Source of the DNA: Capnocytophaga bilenii
Lineage (GTDB): Bacteria > Bacteroidota > Bacteroidia > Flavobacteriales > Flavobacteriaceae
Assembly: GCF_017565765.1 (NCBI RefSeq)
Contig: NZ_JAGDYP010000004.1
Coordinates: 98,606-162,605, forward strand
DNA length: 64,000 nt
Reading direction: 5' to 3'
Shown: positions 52,714-62,499 of the stretch, piece after piece
Layout: the number at the start of each line of letters is the position of its first letter
Position numbering within the stretch: the first letter of the stretch is position 1
Notes under the pieces: generated by a model
Told to the model about the DNA's origin: nothing
Databases searched by the model: none
The model's input: the letters and a program-made list of their open reading frames with translations, nothing else
Made by a program: the position numbers and the translations under genes

Positions 52714-54204
52714 ATGAAAAAATACATATACCTTGCATTCTCGTTGGCTACGCTAACGGCTTGCAGCTTAGATAAAGACCCTATCTCGGATTTCAGCGAG
52801 AAGAATATGAACCAAAAAGGTGGTACAGCTATCGAAACCAAAGCACAAATGAAAGCCCGTTACGAAGCTATCTACACCTTTATACAAGGTAGCGCGCAAG
52901 AGTTTTGGACGCTCGACCTGCTGATGAATACCGAAGTGCGCGCCGATAATGCCTACGCAGGAGGTATTGATGCTCCTATCACAGCTATTGAGCAAAATAG
53001 CCAAGATTCCTCCAACAAAAACATCACTCGCGACTGGCAAAAGTATTTAGAAGGTATCAGCCTTGCCAATATAGTTATCTCTAATGTTGATAAAGTGACC
53101 GACCCTACACTTACTCCTGCCGAAAGAAAGCAGTGGAAAGCTGAGGCACGCATATTTAAAGCTTGGTTACTTTTTGATATGACACGCCTTTGGGGAGAAG
53201 TACCTATCGCTTCTGAAGAAATTCCAGTGATAACTTCTGATAATATTGAGCAAACTTATGCCAAACTATTTCCTCCACGAAGCTCGGTGCTTGATGTTTA
53301 TAACACCATTAAGGAAAACTTAGAAGCAGCACTTCCTGATGCTCCTGAGGTAAATACAGTCAATAAGTTTGTACTTAGCAAAGCCGTAGCCAATGCACTT
53401 TTGGCTCACGTATATGCCGAAAAACCTATACGCGACTATAATAAAACAGTGCAATATGCCGATGCAGTAATAAATGCAGGATTTTCATTAGTACCTAATT
53501 ACGCCGATTTGTTTCAGCTAAACACAGCAGGTACTGATGCCAAATTGCGCAATTCATCTGAATCTATCTTTGAAATTACCTATTCAACAGGAGGGCAAAC
53601 TTGGCTTAGTATAATGTTTGGTAAGAACCATATCAACCCTAATAGCAAGTACGATTGGCGCAAATGGTGTACCCCTTCACGCGACCTTATTGCAGCCTAC
53701 GATGCTGAGGGAGACAATATTCGCAAAGATCAAGCTATCGTATGGGGGCAACCCTCTTGGAGCAATTACTACCCTTCAAGTCATTACGCTTTTATGTACA
53801 AAATACGTTCAGGCGCCAATAGCATCATCAAATTGCGTTTAGCCGATATTCTTCTGCTAAAAGCTGAAGCACTTGCAGCTTTAGGTCAAACTGCGCAAGC
53901 AGCAACCCTCGTTAACCAAGTACGTGCGCGAGTAGGGCTTACACCAATTGCTACTTCGCTTTCACAAGAGCAAATGAAAGAAGCCGTACTAAAAGAACGC
54001 CGATTAGAGTTAGCCTTTGAAGGGTTCCGCTGGTTCGACCTTGTGCGCAACGACAAAGCTATCTCTACAATGAATACCCTCAATACTCGTGATAGTGGAA
54101 GATTAACCCAAACATATCCTTTTACCGACAATACACTTCGCTATCCAGTACCACAAACTGAAATAGAAAAAAATGCCAAGCTAACTCAAAATACAGGATA
54201 TTAA
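52714..54204 (+). CDS. susD: SusD-family glycan-binding lipoprotein
   Basis: 496 aa lipoprotein: MKKYIYLAFSLATLTACSL with lipobox LTAC (C17). SusD/RagB features: N-terminal helical repeats (YTFIQGSAQEFWTLDLLMNTEVRADNAYAGG, KAEARIFKAWLLFDMTRLWGEVPIA) and the C-terminal signature VLKERRLELAFEGFRWFDLVRNDKA. It caps the SusC channel from outside the cell. It lies 11 bases after susC and 10 before the GH30 gene. Confidence 0.95.
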   Translation: MKKYIYLAFSLATLTACSLDKDPISDFSEKNMNQKGGTAIETKAQMKARYEAIYTFIQGSAQEFWTLDLLMNTEVRADNAYAGGIDAPITAIEQNSQDSSNKNITRDWQKYLEGISLANIVISNVDKVTDPTLTPAERKQWKAEARIFKAWLLFDMTRLWGEVPIASEEIPVITSDNIEQTYAKLFPPRSSVLDVYNTIKENLEAALPDAPEVNTVNKFVLSKAVANALLAHVYAEKPIRDYNKTVQYADAVINAGFSLVPNYADLFQLNTAGTDAKLRNSSESIFEITYSTGGQTWLSIMFGKNHINPNSKYDWRKWCTPSRDLIAAYDAEGDNIRKDQAIVWGQPSWSNYYPSSHYAFMYKIRSGANSIIKLRLADILLLKAEALAALGQTAQAATLVNQVRARVGLTPIATSLSQEQMKEAVLKERRLELAFEGFRWFDLVRNDKAISTMNTLNTRDSGRLTQTYPFTDNTLRYPVPQTEIEKNAKLTQNTGY

Positions 54205-54214
54205 TAAGAAAGCA

Positions 54215-55687
54215 ATGACAAAAAAACTAATTTCATCTCTTTTAACATTAAGTTTGCTATGGGCAGTAACCTCGTGTACTGCCCAAAAGCAAACACATCA
54301 AAATACCGTGAAAGTACTCACTACTACAGGCGATCGCCTTTACGACCTGAGTACCTACACCACTACTTTACAAAAGAACAACAAAAACAACAATACCCCC
54401 GATATCACTTTGATGCCCAATGAAAAGTATCAAACTATTTATGGTTTTGGAGCAGCCATTACAGGGGCTACTTGTTACAACCTAATGCAAATGGCTCCAG
54501 CCGACCGAAAAGCTTTTCTTACAACAACTTTTTCAGAAACCGAAGGATTCGGACAAAACTACGTGCGAGTATCTATCGGCTGTTCCGACTTTTCACTTAG
54601 CGAATATACCCTTTGCGATACACAAGGAATACAGAATTTTGCTCTTACCAACGAAGAAAAGAACTACCTAATCCCGATACTACAAGAAATACTTGCCATC
54701 AACCCGAAAGTTCAAATTATAGGGTCGCCTTGGACAGCTCCACGATGGATGAAAGTAAATAACCTCACCGACCTACAACCCTATAACGAATGGACAAGCG
54801 GACAGCTCAATCCTGCATATTACCACGATTATGCCCTCTATTTTGCTAAATGGTTACAAGCAATGAAAGATAACCAAATAAATGTAGGAGCTATCACTAT
54901 ACAAAATGAACCACTCAACCGACAAAACTCGGCATCTATGTATATGGGATGGGACGAACAACTCGCCTTTATTAAAAATGAATTAGGAAAAACCCTACGC
55001 GACAAAGGATTTCCCAACGTTAAAATCTATCTATTCGACCATAATTACAATTACGACAATATAGAATCTCAAAAACAATACCCTATACACATCTATAAAG
55101 ACCCACAAGCGAGCCAATATGTAGCGGGAACAGCTTTTCACAACTACGGAGGAACAACAAGTGAGTTAAGTAACATTCATAACCAATACCCCAACAAAGA
55201 ACTTATTTTCACAGAATCTTCTATAGGGAAATGGAATGATGGAAGAAACCTCAAACGCCGTCTTACCGAAGATATGGAAGAACTCGGCATCAAAACCCTC
55301 AACAATCACTGCAAAGCAGTTATTGTATGGAACTTGCTACTCGATGAACACGGAGCACCTAACCGCGACAAAGGCTGCAAAACTTGTTTTGGAGCTGTAG
55401 ATATACAAACAAGCAACTACAAAACAATGCAACGCAACTCACATTACTACGTTATAAGCCATTTAGCAGCTGTCATCAAGCAAGGTGCTACCCGCATAGG
55501 TATACAAAATAACACCAACAAACAAATCTTATCTACCGCCTTTCAAAACCCCGACAATACGCTAGCACTGATAGTAGTAAACAAAAATCAACAACCAACC
55601 CCCCTTACAGTAAAACATACCAACACTTATTTCACTTACCAACTACCTCCCAATAGTGTAGTATCTTTTTTGATACCACAAAATTAA
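54215..55687 (+). CDS. GH30-family glycoside hydrolase (candidate endo-beta-1,6-glucanase), lipoprotein
   Basis: 490 aa with a lipoprotein signal (MTKKLISSLLTLSLLWAVTSC, Cys21), so probably at the cell surface. GH30 features: FGAAITGATCYNLMQMAPADR, RVSIGCSDFSLSEYTLCD, SPWTAPRWMKVN; acid/base E232 in AITIQNEPLN; nucleophile E334 in LIFTESSIG. The family includes glucosylceramidases and beta-1,6-glucanases; within a SusCD locus with GH3, the latter is the better guess. A short C-terminal beta domain (residues 415-490) completes the family architecture. Confidence 0.88.
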   Translation: MTKKLISSLLTLSLLWAVTSCTAQKQTHQNTVKVLTTTGDRLYDLSTYTTTLQKNNKNNNTPDITLMPNEKYQTIYGFGAAITGATCYNLMQMAPADRKAFLTTTFSETEGFGQNYVRVSIGCSDFSLSEYTLCDTQGIQNFALTNEEKNYLIPILQEILAINPKVQIIGSPWTAPRWMKVNNLTDLQPYNEWTSGQLNPAYYHDYALYFAKWLQAMKDNQINVGAITIQNEPLNRQNSASMYMGWDEQLAFIKNELGKTLRDKGFPNVKIYLFDHNYNYDNIESQKQYPIHIYKDPQASQYVAGTAFHNYGGTTSELSNIHNQYPNKELIFTESSIGKWNDGRNLKRRLTEDMEELGIKTLNNHCKAVIVWNLLLDEHGAPNRDKGCKTCFGAVDIQTSNYKTMQRNSHYYVISHLAAVIKQGATRIGIQNNTNKQILSTAFQNPDNTLALIVVNKNQQPTPLTVKHTNTYFTYQLPPNSVVSFLIPQN

Positions 55688-55725
55688 AAAAAACACAAAT
55701 TACGAATTAATTAAACAAATAAAAA

Positions 55726-56454
55726 ATGAAAAGAATAGTATTATTAGTAGCATTTATTACAGCAACACTCATACAAGCACAAAATACTACCCCCACGACC
55801 ACTATCAAAAGCACCATTCCGTTTCAACACACCGATGAAACATCTTGGATATTGCGATATCAAAACGACATCAACAAATATCAAAAAGAAAACAAACGCC
55901 TCAGCAATCGCTCCTGCGATGTTCTCTTCTTGGGAAGTTCTTCTATCAATTTATGGGACACCATTTACGAAGATTTTGCACCCCTCAAGCTCATACGCCG
56001 TTCCTATGGAGGTGCTACCTTACGCGATATGATATACAACTACGCTACCATTGCAAAAGGATATAAGCCGAAAGCCATAGTACTATATGTGGAAAACGAC
56101 CTTGGAAGCCATAAAGAAGGCGTAAATGCCGTTAAATGCTTTGATCTCTTTCGCATATTCATAGCTAAGCTCAAAAAAGAATATCCCAATACCCCGCTAT
56201 TTGTAGTGTCATTAAAACCCTCACAACACAAAGCCGACCAGCTAAAAGACCAACTAATTGTAAATACCCTTTTAGAGCAAAACGCTACTGAACAGCAATA
56301 CACCTATATAGACATCACCAAAGTAATGTACGATGAAGAGGGTAACTTACGTACCGACATCTTCAAAGAAGATAACCTACATATGAATGCCGAAGGTTAC
56401 AAACTCTGGACAGCTATTATTAAACCATTACTAACCCAATCGGTACAAAATTAG
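55726..56454 (+). CDS. secreted SGNH/GDSL-family hydrolase
   Basis: 242 aa with signal peptide MKRIVLLVAFITATLIQAQ. The nucleophile block is DVLFLGSSSINLWD (Ser72 by position), block II shows RRSYGGATLRDM, block III LYVENDLGSH, and the catalytic DxxH is D216-H219 in KEDNLHMNAEGY. All are intact. Family members remove acyl groups from sugars or lipids. Its place between GH30 and GH3 suggests an esterase acting on a decorated glycan, but that is inference. The next gene starts 59 bases later. Confidence 0.85.
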   Translation: MKRIVLLVAFITATLIQAQNTTPTTTIKSTIPFQHTDETSWILRYQNDINKYQKENKRLSNRSCDVLFLGSSSINLWDTIYEDFAPLKLIRRSYGGATLRDMIYNYATIAKGYKPKAIVLYVENDLGSHKEGVNAVKCFDLFRIFIAKLKKEYPNTPLFVVSLKPSQHKADQLKDQLIVNTLLEQNATEQQYTYIDITKVMYDEEGNLRTDIFKEDNLHMNAEGYKLWTAIIKPLLTQSVQN

Positions 56455-56513
56455 CAAACAATACCCCCATTATTCTACCACACAACAATATTTACAATAA
56501 AAAGATAACAGAT

Positions 56514-58709
56514 ATGAAAAATCTAACAACTTTACTACTTTGCTGTGCAGTAGCGACACTTTCAGCTCAGCAAATGCCTATTTATTTAGATGCTTCACAA
56601 CCTATTGAAAAGCGGATAGAAGATGCTTTATCACAAATGACCTTAGAAGAAAAGGTAGCAATGTGCCACGCCCAATCTAAATTTAGCTCACCTGGTGTAC
56701 CCCGACTTGGTATTCCTGAAAATTGGATGACTGATGGACCTCACGGAATACGCCCTGAGGTGCTATGGGACGAATGGATACAAGCAGGATGGACAAACGA
56801 TAAATGTACCGCTTTTCCAGCCCTCACCTGCCTTGCAGCAACTTGGAATCCTGCCCTGAGCAAAGAATACGGGAAAGCAATAGGAGAAGAAGCACGCTAT
56901 CGCAATAAGAACGTACTTTTAGGCCCTGGAGTAAATATCTATCGTACTCCACTCAACGGACGAAACTTTGAATATATGGGGGAAGACCCTTATTTGGCTT
57001 CTAAAATGGTAGTTCCCTACGTACAAGGAGTACAAAGCAATGGTGTAGCAGCTTGCGTAAAACACTATGCACTCAACAACCAAGAAATCAATCGCCATAC
57101 TGTTAATGTAGTGATAGACGACAGAGCTTTATACGAAATATACTTACCCGCTTTTAAAGCAGCTGTGCAAGAAGGAAAGGCTTGGAGTATAATGGGCGCT
57201 TACAATAAATATAAAGACCAATGGGCTTGCCAAAACCAATATTTACTGCAAGATATCTTGCGCAAAGAATGGAATTTTGACGGAGCTGTAATATCCGATT
57301 GGGGAGGCGTAAACAATACCGATGGTGCAGCCCTAAATGGGCTTGATATGGAATTTGGAACTTGGACAGATGGGATGACCCAAAACCGCGCCGATGCTTA
57401 CGACCATTACTTCTTGGCAAAACCTTTCCTCAACAAGCTTAAATCGGGAGAAATAAAAGAAGAAATCTTAAATCAGAAGGTACGCAATATCCTGCGCCTT
57501 ATATTCCGAACTAATATGGCTGCCAACCGACCCTATGGTTCATTTGCCTCACCACAACATTTTGCCATAGCTCGAAAAATAGGGCAAGAAGGCATCGTAT
57601 TGCTCAAAAACGATAAAAACCTATTGCCTATCGATACTCAAAAAATGAAGACAATAGCAGTAATAGGTGAAAATGCTATTAAAATGATGACCGTAGGAGG
57701 AGGAAGTTCCTCACTAAAAGCTATACACGAAATTCTACCATTAGATGGACTTAAAAACCGCATAGGCAACACTGCCAAAGTGATATACGCACGAGGCTAT
57801 GCTAGCAACGATTATAAAGACCAAGATGGGCTTAGCGCCAACGACATCACCGATAAACGTTCCCCTCAAGAGCTCCTCGATGAAGCCCTTTCAGTAGCTA
57901 AACAAGCCGATATAGTAATTTTTATAGGAGGATTGAACAAACACGATGGACAAGATTGTGAAGGCAACGACCGCAAAGAGTACAACTTACCTTATGGGCA
58001 AGATGTCGTGATTGAAGCTTTGGCTAAAGCTAATAAAAATTTGGCTGTAGTTCTCATATCAGGTAATGCAATGGCAATGCCTTGGGTACATAAAGTACCT
58101 GCTATTGTTCAAGATTGGTATTTAGGTTCTGAAGCTGGTAATTCACTTGCCGATGTTCTATTAGGCGATGTAAACCCCTCAGGCAAATTGCCTTTCACTT
58201 TTCCAGTTCGTTTGGAAGATAATGCAGCAGCAGCTTTAGGTGAATATCCAGGCGATAAAAATGTTACCTATGGCGAAAGTATTTTAGTAGGTTACCGCTA
58301 TGCCGATACTAAAGGAGTAAAGCCGCTATTTCCTTTTGGTCACGGACTTTCTTATACAACGTTCAAATATGGCAAGCTCACTGCCGACAAGAAAACTACT
58401 AACGGCAATATTACCTTTTCTATTACTATTCAAAATACAGGTAAGCGAGACGGAGCCGAAGTAGTACAACTTTACCTGCACGATGAAGAAGCCTCTGTAT
58501 TGCGTCCTTACAAAGAACTAAAGGGGTTTGAGAAAGTATTCTTAAAGGCAGGCGAAACCAAAACGGTAACTTTTCACATCACCAAACAAGATCTTTCTTT
58601 TTTTGATGCTGACCAGCACGATTGGGTAGCCGAAAAAGGTACTTTTAAAGCTTTAGTAGGCACCTCTTCAGGCGACATTAAAAGCACTGTAGATTTTATT
58701 TTAGAATAA
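56514..58709 (+). CDS. GH3-family beta-glucosidase (BglX-like), periplasmic
   Basis: 731 aa with signal peptide MKNLTTLLLCCAVATLSAQ. Domain order: GH3 N-terminal TIM barrel (residues 40-350) with nucleophile D262 in AVISDWGGVN; GH3 C-terminal domain (about 375-600) with VLLKNDKNLLPI and VVLISGNAMAMPWV; fibronectin-III-like tail (KTVTFHITKQDLSFFD). It probably releases glucose from short oligosaccharides taken in by SusCD. An intrinsic terminator follows, closing the locus. Confidence 0.93.
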   Translation: MKNLTTLLLCCAVATLSAQQMPIYLDASQPIEKRIEDALSQMTLEEKVAMCHAQSKFSSPGVPRLGIPENWMTDGPHGIRPEVLWDEWIQAGWTNDKCTAFPALTCLAATWNPALSKEYGKAIGEEARYRNKNVLLGPGVNIYRTPLNGRNFEYMGEDPYLASKMVVPYVQGVQSNGVAACVKHYALNNQEINRHTVNVVIDDRALYEIYLPAFKAAVQEGKAWSIMGAYNKYKDQWACQNQYLLQDILRKEWNFDGAVISDWGGVNNTDGAALNGLDMEFGTWTDGMTQNRADAYDHYFLAKPFLNKLKSGEIKEEILNQKVRNILRLIFRTNMAANRPYGSFASPQHFAIARKIGQEGIVLLKNDKNLLPIDTQKMKTIAVIGENAIKMMTVGGGSSSLKAIHEILPLDGLKNRIGNTAKVIYARGYASNDYKDQDGLSANDITDKRSPQELLDEALSVAKQADIVIFIGGLNKHDGQDCEGNDRKEYNLPYGQDVVIEALAKANKNLAVVLISGNAMAMPWVHKVPAIVQDWYLGSEAGNSLADVLLGDVNPSGKLPFTFPVRLEDNAAAALGEYPGDKNVTYGESILVGYRYADTKGVKPLFPFGHGLSYTTFKYGKLTADKKTTNGNITFSITIQNTGKRDGAEVVQLYLHDEEASVLRPYKELKGFEKVFLKAGETKTVTFHITKQDLSFFDADQHDWVAEKGTFKALVGTSSGDIKSTVDFILE

Positions 58710-58739
58710 ACATTTTTACTTTTCATATTATAATAGAAA

Positions 58740-58777
58740 AGAGGCTGTCCATTTTTTTTGGATAGCCTCTTTTTTTA
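58740..58777. terminator. terminator after the PUL
   Basis: AGAGGCTGTCC / GGATAGCCTCT (58740-58750 and 58760-58770; one G-U pair) with a T run on the plus side. A very short member of the GGCTGTCC palindrome family. It closes the GH3 gene and lies in front of the converging rpoN stop at 58810. Confidence 0.82.
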
Positions 58778-58809
58778 ATTCTCTTTTAAACTATCTTTAA
58801 AAGATGTAT

Positions 58810-60276
58810 TTATAACTCTTTTCTAAGCCGTGCTACCGGTATATCCATTTGTTCGCGATATTTAGCAATGGTACGGCGTGCGATGGGATAGCCTTTTTCC
58901 TTAAGAATCTGTGCTAATTCGTCATCAGGTAGTGGCTTGCTCTTATCTTCTTTAGCGATAATATGCTGTAATATTTGCTTAATCTCGCGTGTAGATACAT
59001 CTTCACCTTGGTCATTTTTCATAGATTCTGAAAAGAAATCTTTAATGAGCTTGGTACCATAAGGAGTAGTAACATATTTGCTACTTGCTACACGCGATAC
59101 GGTAGATATATCCATACCCACCTTGTCGGCAATATCTTTGAGGATAAGCGGTTTAATCTTTAGTTCATCGCCTGTAAGGAAATACTCACGTTGGTGTTCC
59201 ATAATAGCCTGCATTGTTACCAAAAGCGTTTGTTGTCGCTGCCTAATTGCATCAATAAACCATTTAGCAGAATCTAATTTTTGCTTGATAAAGAAAACCG
59301 CCTCTTTTTGTGAATTGCTCTTTTCTTTACTTTTTTTATAAGTATCAAGCATTGTGCTATACTCTTTTGATACGTGCAGCTCTGGAGCGTTACGTCCATT
59401 GAGGGAGAGTTCTAAATCATTATCAACTACTTTTACGGTAAAATCGGGGATAATTTGCTCTATATGGGCGTTACTATTAGAGTAGGTACTACCAGGTTTT
59501 GGGTTTAGGCGTTCTACTTCTTGCACTGCCTCTTTTAGTTCTTCATCGCTTACCATAAAGCGTTGTTGCAGTTTGGCGTAGTGTTTTTTAGTAAAGGCTT
59601 CAAAAGCTTCAGTAATTATATTGATAGCCAGTGTTATAGTAGGGGTTTGTTTTTTTCGTTTTAGTTGTATGAGTAAGCATTCTTGCAAGCTAAAAGCACC
59701 CACACCAGGGGGGTCTAACTGAAAGATAATTTGCTGGCGAATTTCCTCTACGTGTTCATCAGTGGTATAGATGTTTTGCGTAAAGGCGAGGTCATCGGTA
59801 AGGTCTTGTATAGAGCGGCGTATATAGCCTGTATCGTCTATACTACCCACCAAAAATTCGGCTATAAGATAGTCTTCATCATTTAGGGTAAAAGTATTCA
59901 GTTGATTGATAAGTGATTGGTGGAAAGAGATTTCGGCACTAAAAGGCAAGTCAAAATCGTCATCATCATCGCTATAGTTATTAGCGTGCAATCTATAGTC
60001 GGGTATTTCGTCATCACTCAAGTACTCATCGATGTTGATATCATTCATATCAATAACATCGTTGTCGTTATATTCATCGGCAGAATTGTCGAATTCCTCG
60101 TGAAATTCATCATAAGGTGTTTCTTCGCGTCCTGCTTCCAATGCAGGGTTTTCCTCCATTTCTTGCTTTATACGTTGTTCAAAAGCAAGCGTAGGCAGTT
60201 GCACCAGCTTCATCAGCTGTATTTGTTGTGGTGATAATTTCTGAGAGAGTTTAAGTTGTAAATTCTGTTTTAGCAT
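58810..60276 (-). CDS. rpoN: RNA polymerase sigma-54 factor
   Basis: 488 aa. Region I begins LKQNLQLKLSQKLSPQQIQLMKLVQLP; an acidic region II (residues 55-115, many Asp/Glu) follows; the core-binding part has PPGVGAFSLQECLLIQLKR; the HTH is DKVGMDISTVSRVASSKYV; the RpoN box ARRTIAKYRE lies close to the C-terminus. It directs transcription from -24/-12 promoters and needs enhancer-binding ATPases; none is encoded in the window. A -7 box (60295-60302) drives it. Confidence 0.95.
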   Translation of the reverse strand: MLKQNLQLKLSQKLSPQQIQLMKLVQLPTLAFEQRIKQEMEENPALEAGREETPYDEFHEEFDNSADEYNDNDVIDMNDINIDEYLSDDEIPDYRLHANNYSDDDDDFDLPFSAEISFHQSLINQLNTFTLNDEDYLIAEFLVGSIDDTGYIRRSIQDLTDDLAFTQNIYTTDEHVEEIRQQIIFQLDPPGVGAFSLQECLLIQLKRKKQTPTITLAINIITEAFEAFTKKHYAKLQQRFMVSDEELKEAVQEVERLNPKPGSTYSNSNAHIEQIIPDFTVKVVDNDLELSLNGRNAPELHVSKEYSTMLDTYKKSKEKSNSQKEAVFFIKQKLDSAKWFIDAIRQRQQTLLVTMQAIMEHQREYFLTGDELKIKPLILKDIADKVGMDISTVSRVASSKYVTTPYGTKLIKDFFSESMKNDQGEDVSTREIKQILQHIIAKEDKSKPLPDDELAQILKEKGYPIARRTIAKYREQMDIPVARLRKEL

Positions 60277-60294
60277 TTTCTATAGAATAAGGCG

Positions 60295-60302
60295 CAAAGA
60301 TA
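60295..60302 (-). promoter_or_regulatory. -7 box of rpoN
   Basis: Minus-strand TATCTTTG followed by CGCC, only 18 bases before the rpoN start, so the leader is very short. Confidence 0.6.
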
Positions 60303-60308
60303 CGTTTT

Positions 60309-61448
60309 TTATTTCTTTTTAGTAATGGTATTGATAATATGTCGTATTTTTTGTTTGTTTTTACGAGCGTAATAGCCTCTATTTACATAAAAAAGCAATA
60401 TTACCAATGCTCCAAATATACAGCCAAATACAACCCCCAGCCATAATGATGAAAGAAACGTATTCAGCCATAAAATAATGATAAAAACAACCAAATTAAT
60501 GGTAGCCAATAATATACTCGCCTGTGGGTGTGATAGTTTCAGGTAATCAATGATTACGTGGTGTATGTGGTTGCGGTCGGCTTTAAAGGGCTTCCCATCA
60601 CGTATTACGCGGGTAGTGAATACCCGTGTGGTATCAAAAAAAGGAATAAAAATAATAGATAATAGCACCCACACTTTGTTGGCAGGAGTAATGATAGCAT
60701 TCTCTAAAGAAGCAGTGTTTAAGGCAAAAAATTTAATAGCCAATACTGCTATTAAAAAACCTACTATCATAGAGCCCGTGTCCCCCATAAAAACTCGCAT
60801 TTTTGCCGATAAGTTATAACGTAAAAAAGCCAACAAAAATCCAATACAAGTTATTGATAGCAAGAAGTAATAATGCATTTCGGCATCGTAAAACACATAG
60901 GCAAAAATACCAAAAATTACCATTCCTACCATAGAGGCAGATCCATTGATACCATCAATAAGATTATACGAATTTACGATAGCCATTACAATAGCACAAC
61001 TGATAAATACTGAAAACCAATAAGGAATATCCGTAATACCCAAGAAGTTATCAAAGCTTATAATTTTCAGATTAGTACCAAAAAAAAGAATAAGGGTAGC
61101 TACTACTTGCCCCATAATTTTAGTACTTGGGTTTACTCCCACAAGGTCATCTTTTAAACCCACAAAAAAGAGGGCTCCTGCCCCTGATAAAATATTAATT
61201 CCTACTAAATCTTCGTCAAAAGAGCGAAACATAAATAGAGTAAAAACCAAACTTACAAAAAACGAGATACCACCCAAGGTTGGTGTCTTTTCGCTATGAG
61301 AACTGCGCTCATTGGGCTTATCCATCAAGTTTTTCTGTTTTACTACAAAAATAACACTCGGCAACGTAAAATACGCTACTACAAATGAAAATAAAAACAC
61401 TAATAGTGCCGTAATACGTAAATTTTCTAAGAAAAAATGGGTTATCAT
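60309..61448 (-). CDS. WecA/TagO/MraY-family undecaprenyl-phosphate sugar-1-phosphate transferase
   Basis: 379 aa with about eleven membrane helices. It has the PNPT-family motifs DKPNERSSHSEKTPTLGG, FFVGLKDDLVGVNPSTK, NSYNLIDGINGSAS, RVFMGDTGSM and the cytoplasmic RNHIHH near the end. Such enzymes start O-antigen or other polymer chains by adding GlcNAc-1-phosphate to the lipid carrier. The HIHH and DDL motifs separate it from MraY, as in WecA/TagO. The ATG at 61448 is chosen because the promoter box lies at 61481-61488; the longer frame to 61514 runs through it. Confidence 0.9.
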   Translation of the reverse strand: MITHFFLENLRITALLVFLFSFVVAYFTLPSVIFVVKQKNLMDKPNERSSHSEKTPTLGGISFFVSLVFTLFMFRSFDEDLVGINILSGAGALFFVGLKDDLVGVNPSTKIMGQVVATLILFFGTNLKIISFDNFLGITDIPYWFSVFISCAIVMAIVNSYNLIDGINGSASMVGMVIFGIFAYVFYDAEMHYYFLLSITCIGFLLAFLRYNLSAKMRVFMGDTGSMIVGFLIAVLAIKFFALNTASLENAIITPANKVWVLLSIIFIPFFDTTRVFTTRVIRDGKPFKADRNHIHHVIIDYLKLSHPQASILLATINLVVFIIILWLNTFLSSLWLGVVFGCIFGALVILLFYVNRGYYARKNKQKIRHIINTITKKK

Positions 61449-61480
61449 AATGACTAAAATTAAAAGTAGTATTTGTGGTG

Positions 61481-61488
61481 CAAAGATA
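61481..61488 (-). promoter_or_regulatory. -7 box of the WecA-like gene
   Basis: Minus-strand TATCTTTG followed by CACC, 33 bases before ATG 61448. Confidence 0.6.
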
Positions 61489-61524
61489 ATCAAAAAAGTT
61501 GAAAGCACAAGCAAAAATTGTTTA

Positions 61525-62496
61525 TTAATCTAGCTTGTGCTTACTTACGCTTGCCATATTCTTCTCATTCCATATAATAGTTTTTACAAAAGGCTTCTTT
61601 CTGAGGTCACAATTTATACTACACAATTCGCACGAAAAGTCTTTGCAATAATCCATATGGAAGTTAAATTCTATAGTTCTATCTACTTTCTGGGCTAAAA
61701 GTTTTATCACTTTTTCCATTTCTTGGTGAGCTTCCTTCAGCGAATAGTAATAAGGCAAGGTAATATGTGCATCTATGTGCAGGTGTGCCCCAAACTGCTG
61801 TATGCGCATATTGTGTATGTCAATCCACTCAGTATGCCGGTGTTCTTGCAGTATCTGTACTATTTTGGCAAAGAGAGCTTCATCTTGTTTGTCCATAATG
61901 CCACCCAAGGCTTTTCGTACTATTTGGTAACCTACTACAATAATATAACTTCCAAAGAAAATAGCAATCAGAGGGTCTAACCATTTCCAACCCGTAAAAT
62001 GTACTAAAAGAAGCCCAAAAACAATGCTTATGGTAGCAAAAGTATCCGATTGTAAGTGTTTCCCAGCACTCATTAGCACCAAAGAGTTTTCTTTCTTACC
62101 TTTTTGGTACGAAATATACCCCATAATGTAGTTTACTACTGCTGTAGAAGCAAAAAGAGCTATTCCCCAGTCTAATTTATCTAAGTTGATGCCGAAAATG
62201 ATAGCCGAAATCGCTTCTATAAGTATCAATATACCTGCTAAAACAATCAAGATGCCCTCAATTCCTGAGGTTACGAACTCTACTTTGCCGTGCCCATAGG
62301 GGTGGTCGGTGTCGCGTGGTTTAGCACACAAGTGCAGCGAATACCACCCCATAAAGGCAGCTACAATATTCACTGTACTTTCCATAGTATCTGAGAAAAT
62401 AGCATTAGAGCCCGTAATGCGCCACGCTATTAGTTTTATCCCAAAAAGTACCACCCCTAGTAGGGTTACCAACTTCTGAAACTGCAAACTCTTCAT
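61525..62496 (-). CDS. cation diffusion facilitator metal transporter
   Basis: 323 aa with about six helices. The CDF signature begins VVLFGIKLIAWRITGSNAIFSDTMESTVNIVAA, and DTDHPYGHGKVEF holds the conserved metal-site His/Asp. A cytoplasmic domain follows (HLHIDAHITLPYYYSLKEAHQEMEK). The C-terminus carries an extra cysteine cluster (DYCKDFSCELCSINCDLRK) likely to bind metal. Substrate (Zn, Co, Fe or Mn) is not decided by sequence. It starts three bases after the alkaline phosphatase stop, so they share a transcript. Confidence 0.88.
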   Translation of the reverse strand: MKSLQFQKLVTLLGVVLFGIKLIAWRITGSNAIFSDTMESTVNIVAAFMGWYSLHLCAKPRDTDHPYGHGKVEFVTSGIEGILIVLAGILILIEAISAIIFGINLDKLDWGIALFASTAVVNYIMGYISYQKGKKENSLVLMSAGKHLQSDTFATISIVFGLLLVHFTGWKWLDPLIAIFFGSYIIVVGYQIVRKALGGIMDKQDEALFAKIVQILQEHRHTEWIDIHNMRIQQFGAHLHIDAHITLPYYYSLKEAHQEMEKVIKLLAQKVDRTIEFNFHMDYCKDFSCELCSINCDLRKKPFVKTIIWNEKNMASVSKHKLD

Positions 62497-62499
62497 CTA

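Noticed and set aside
61449-61514. N-terminal extension of the WecA-like protein
   Set aside because: It runs through the TATCTTTG box at 61481-61488, so it would not be transcribed.
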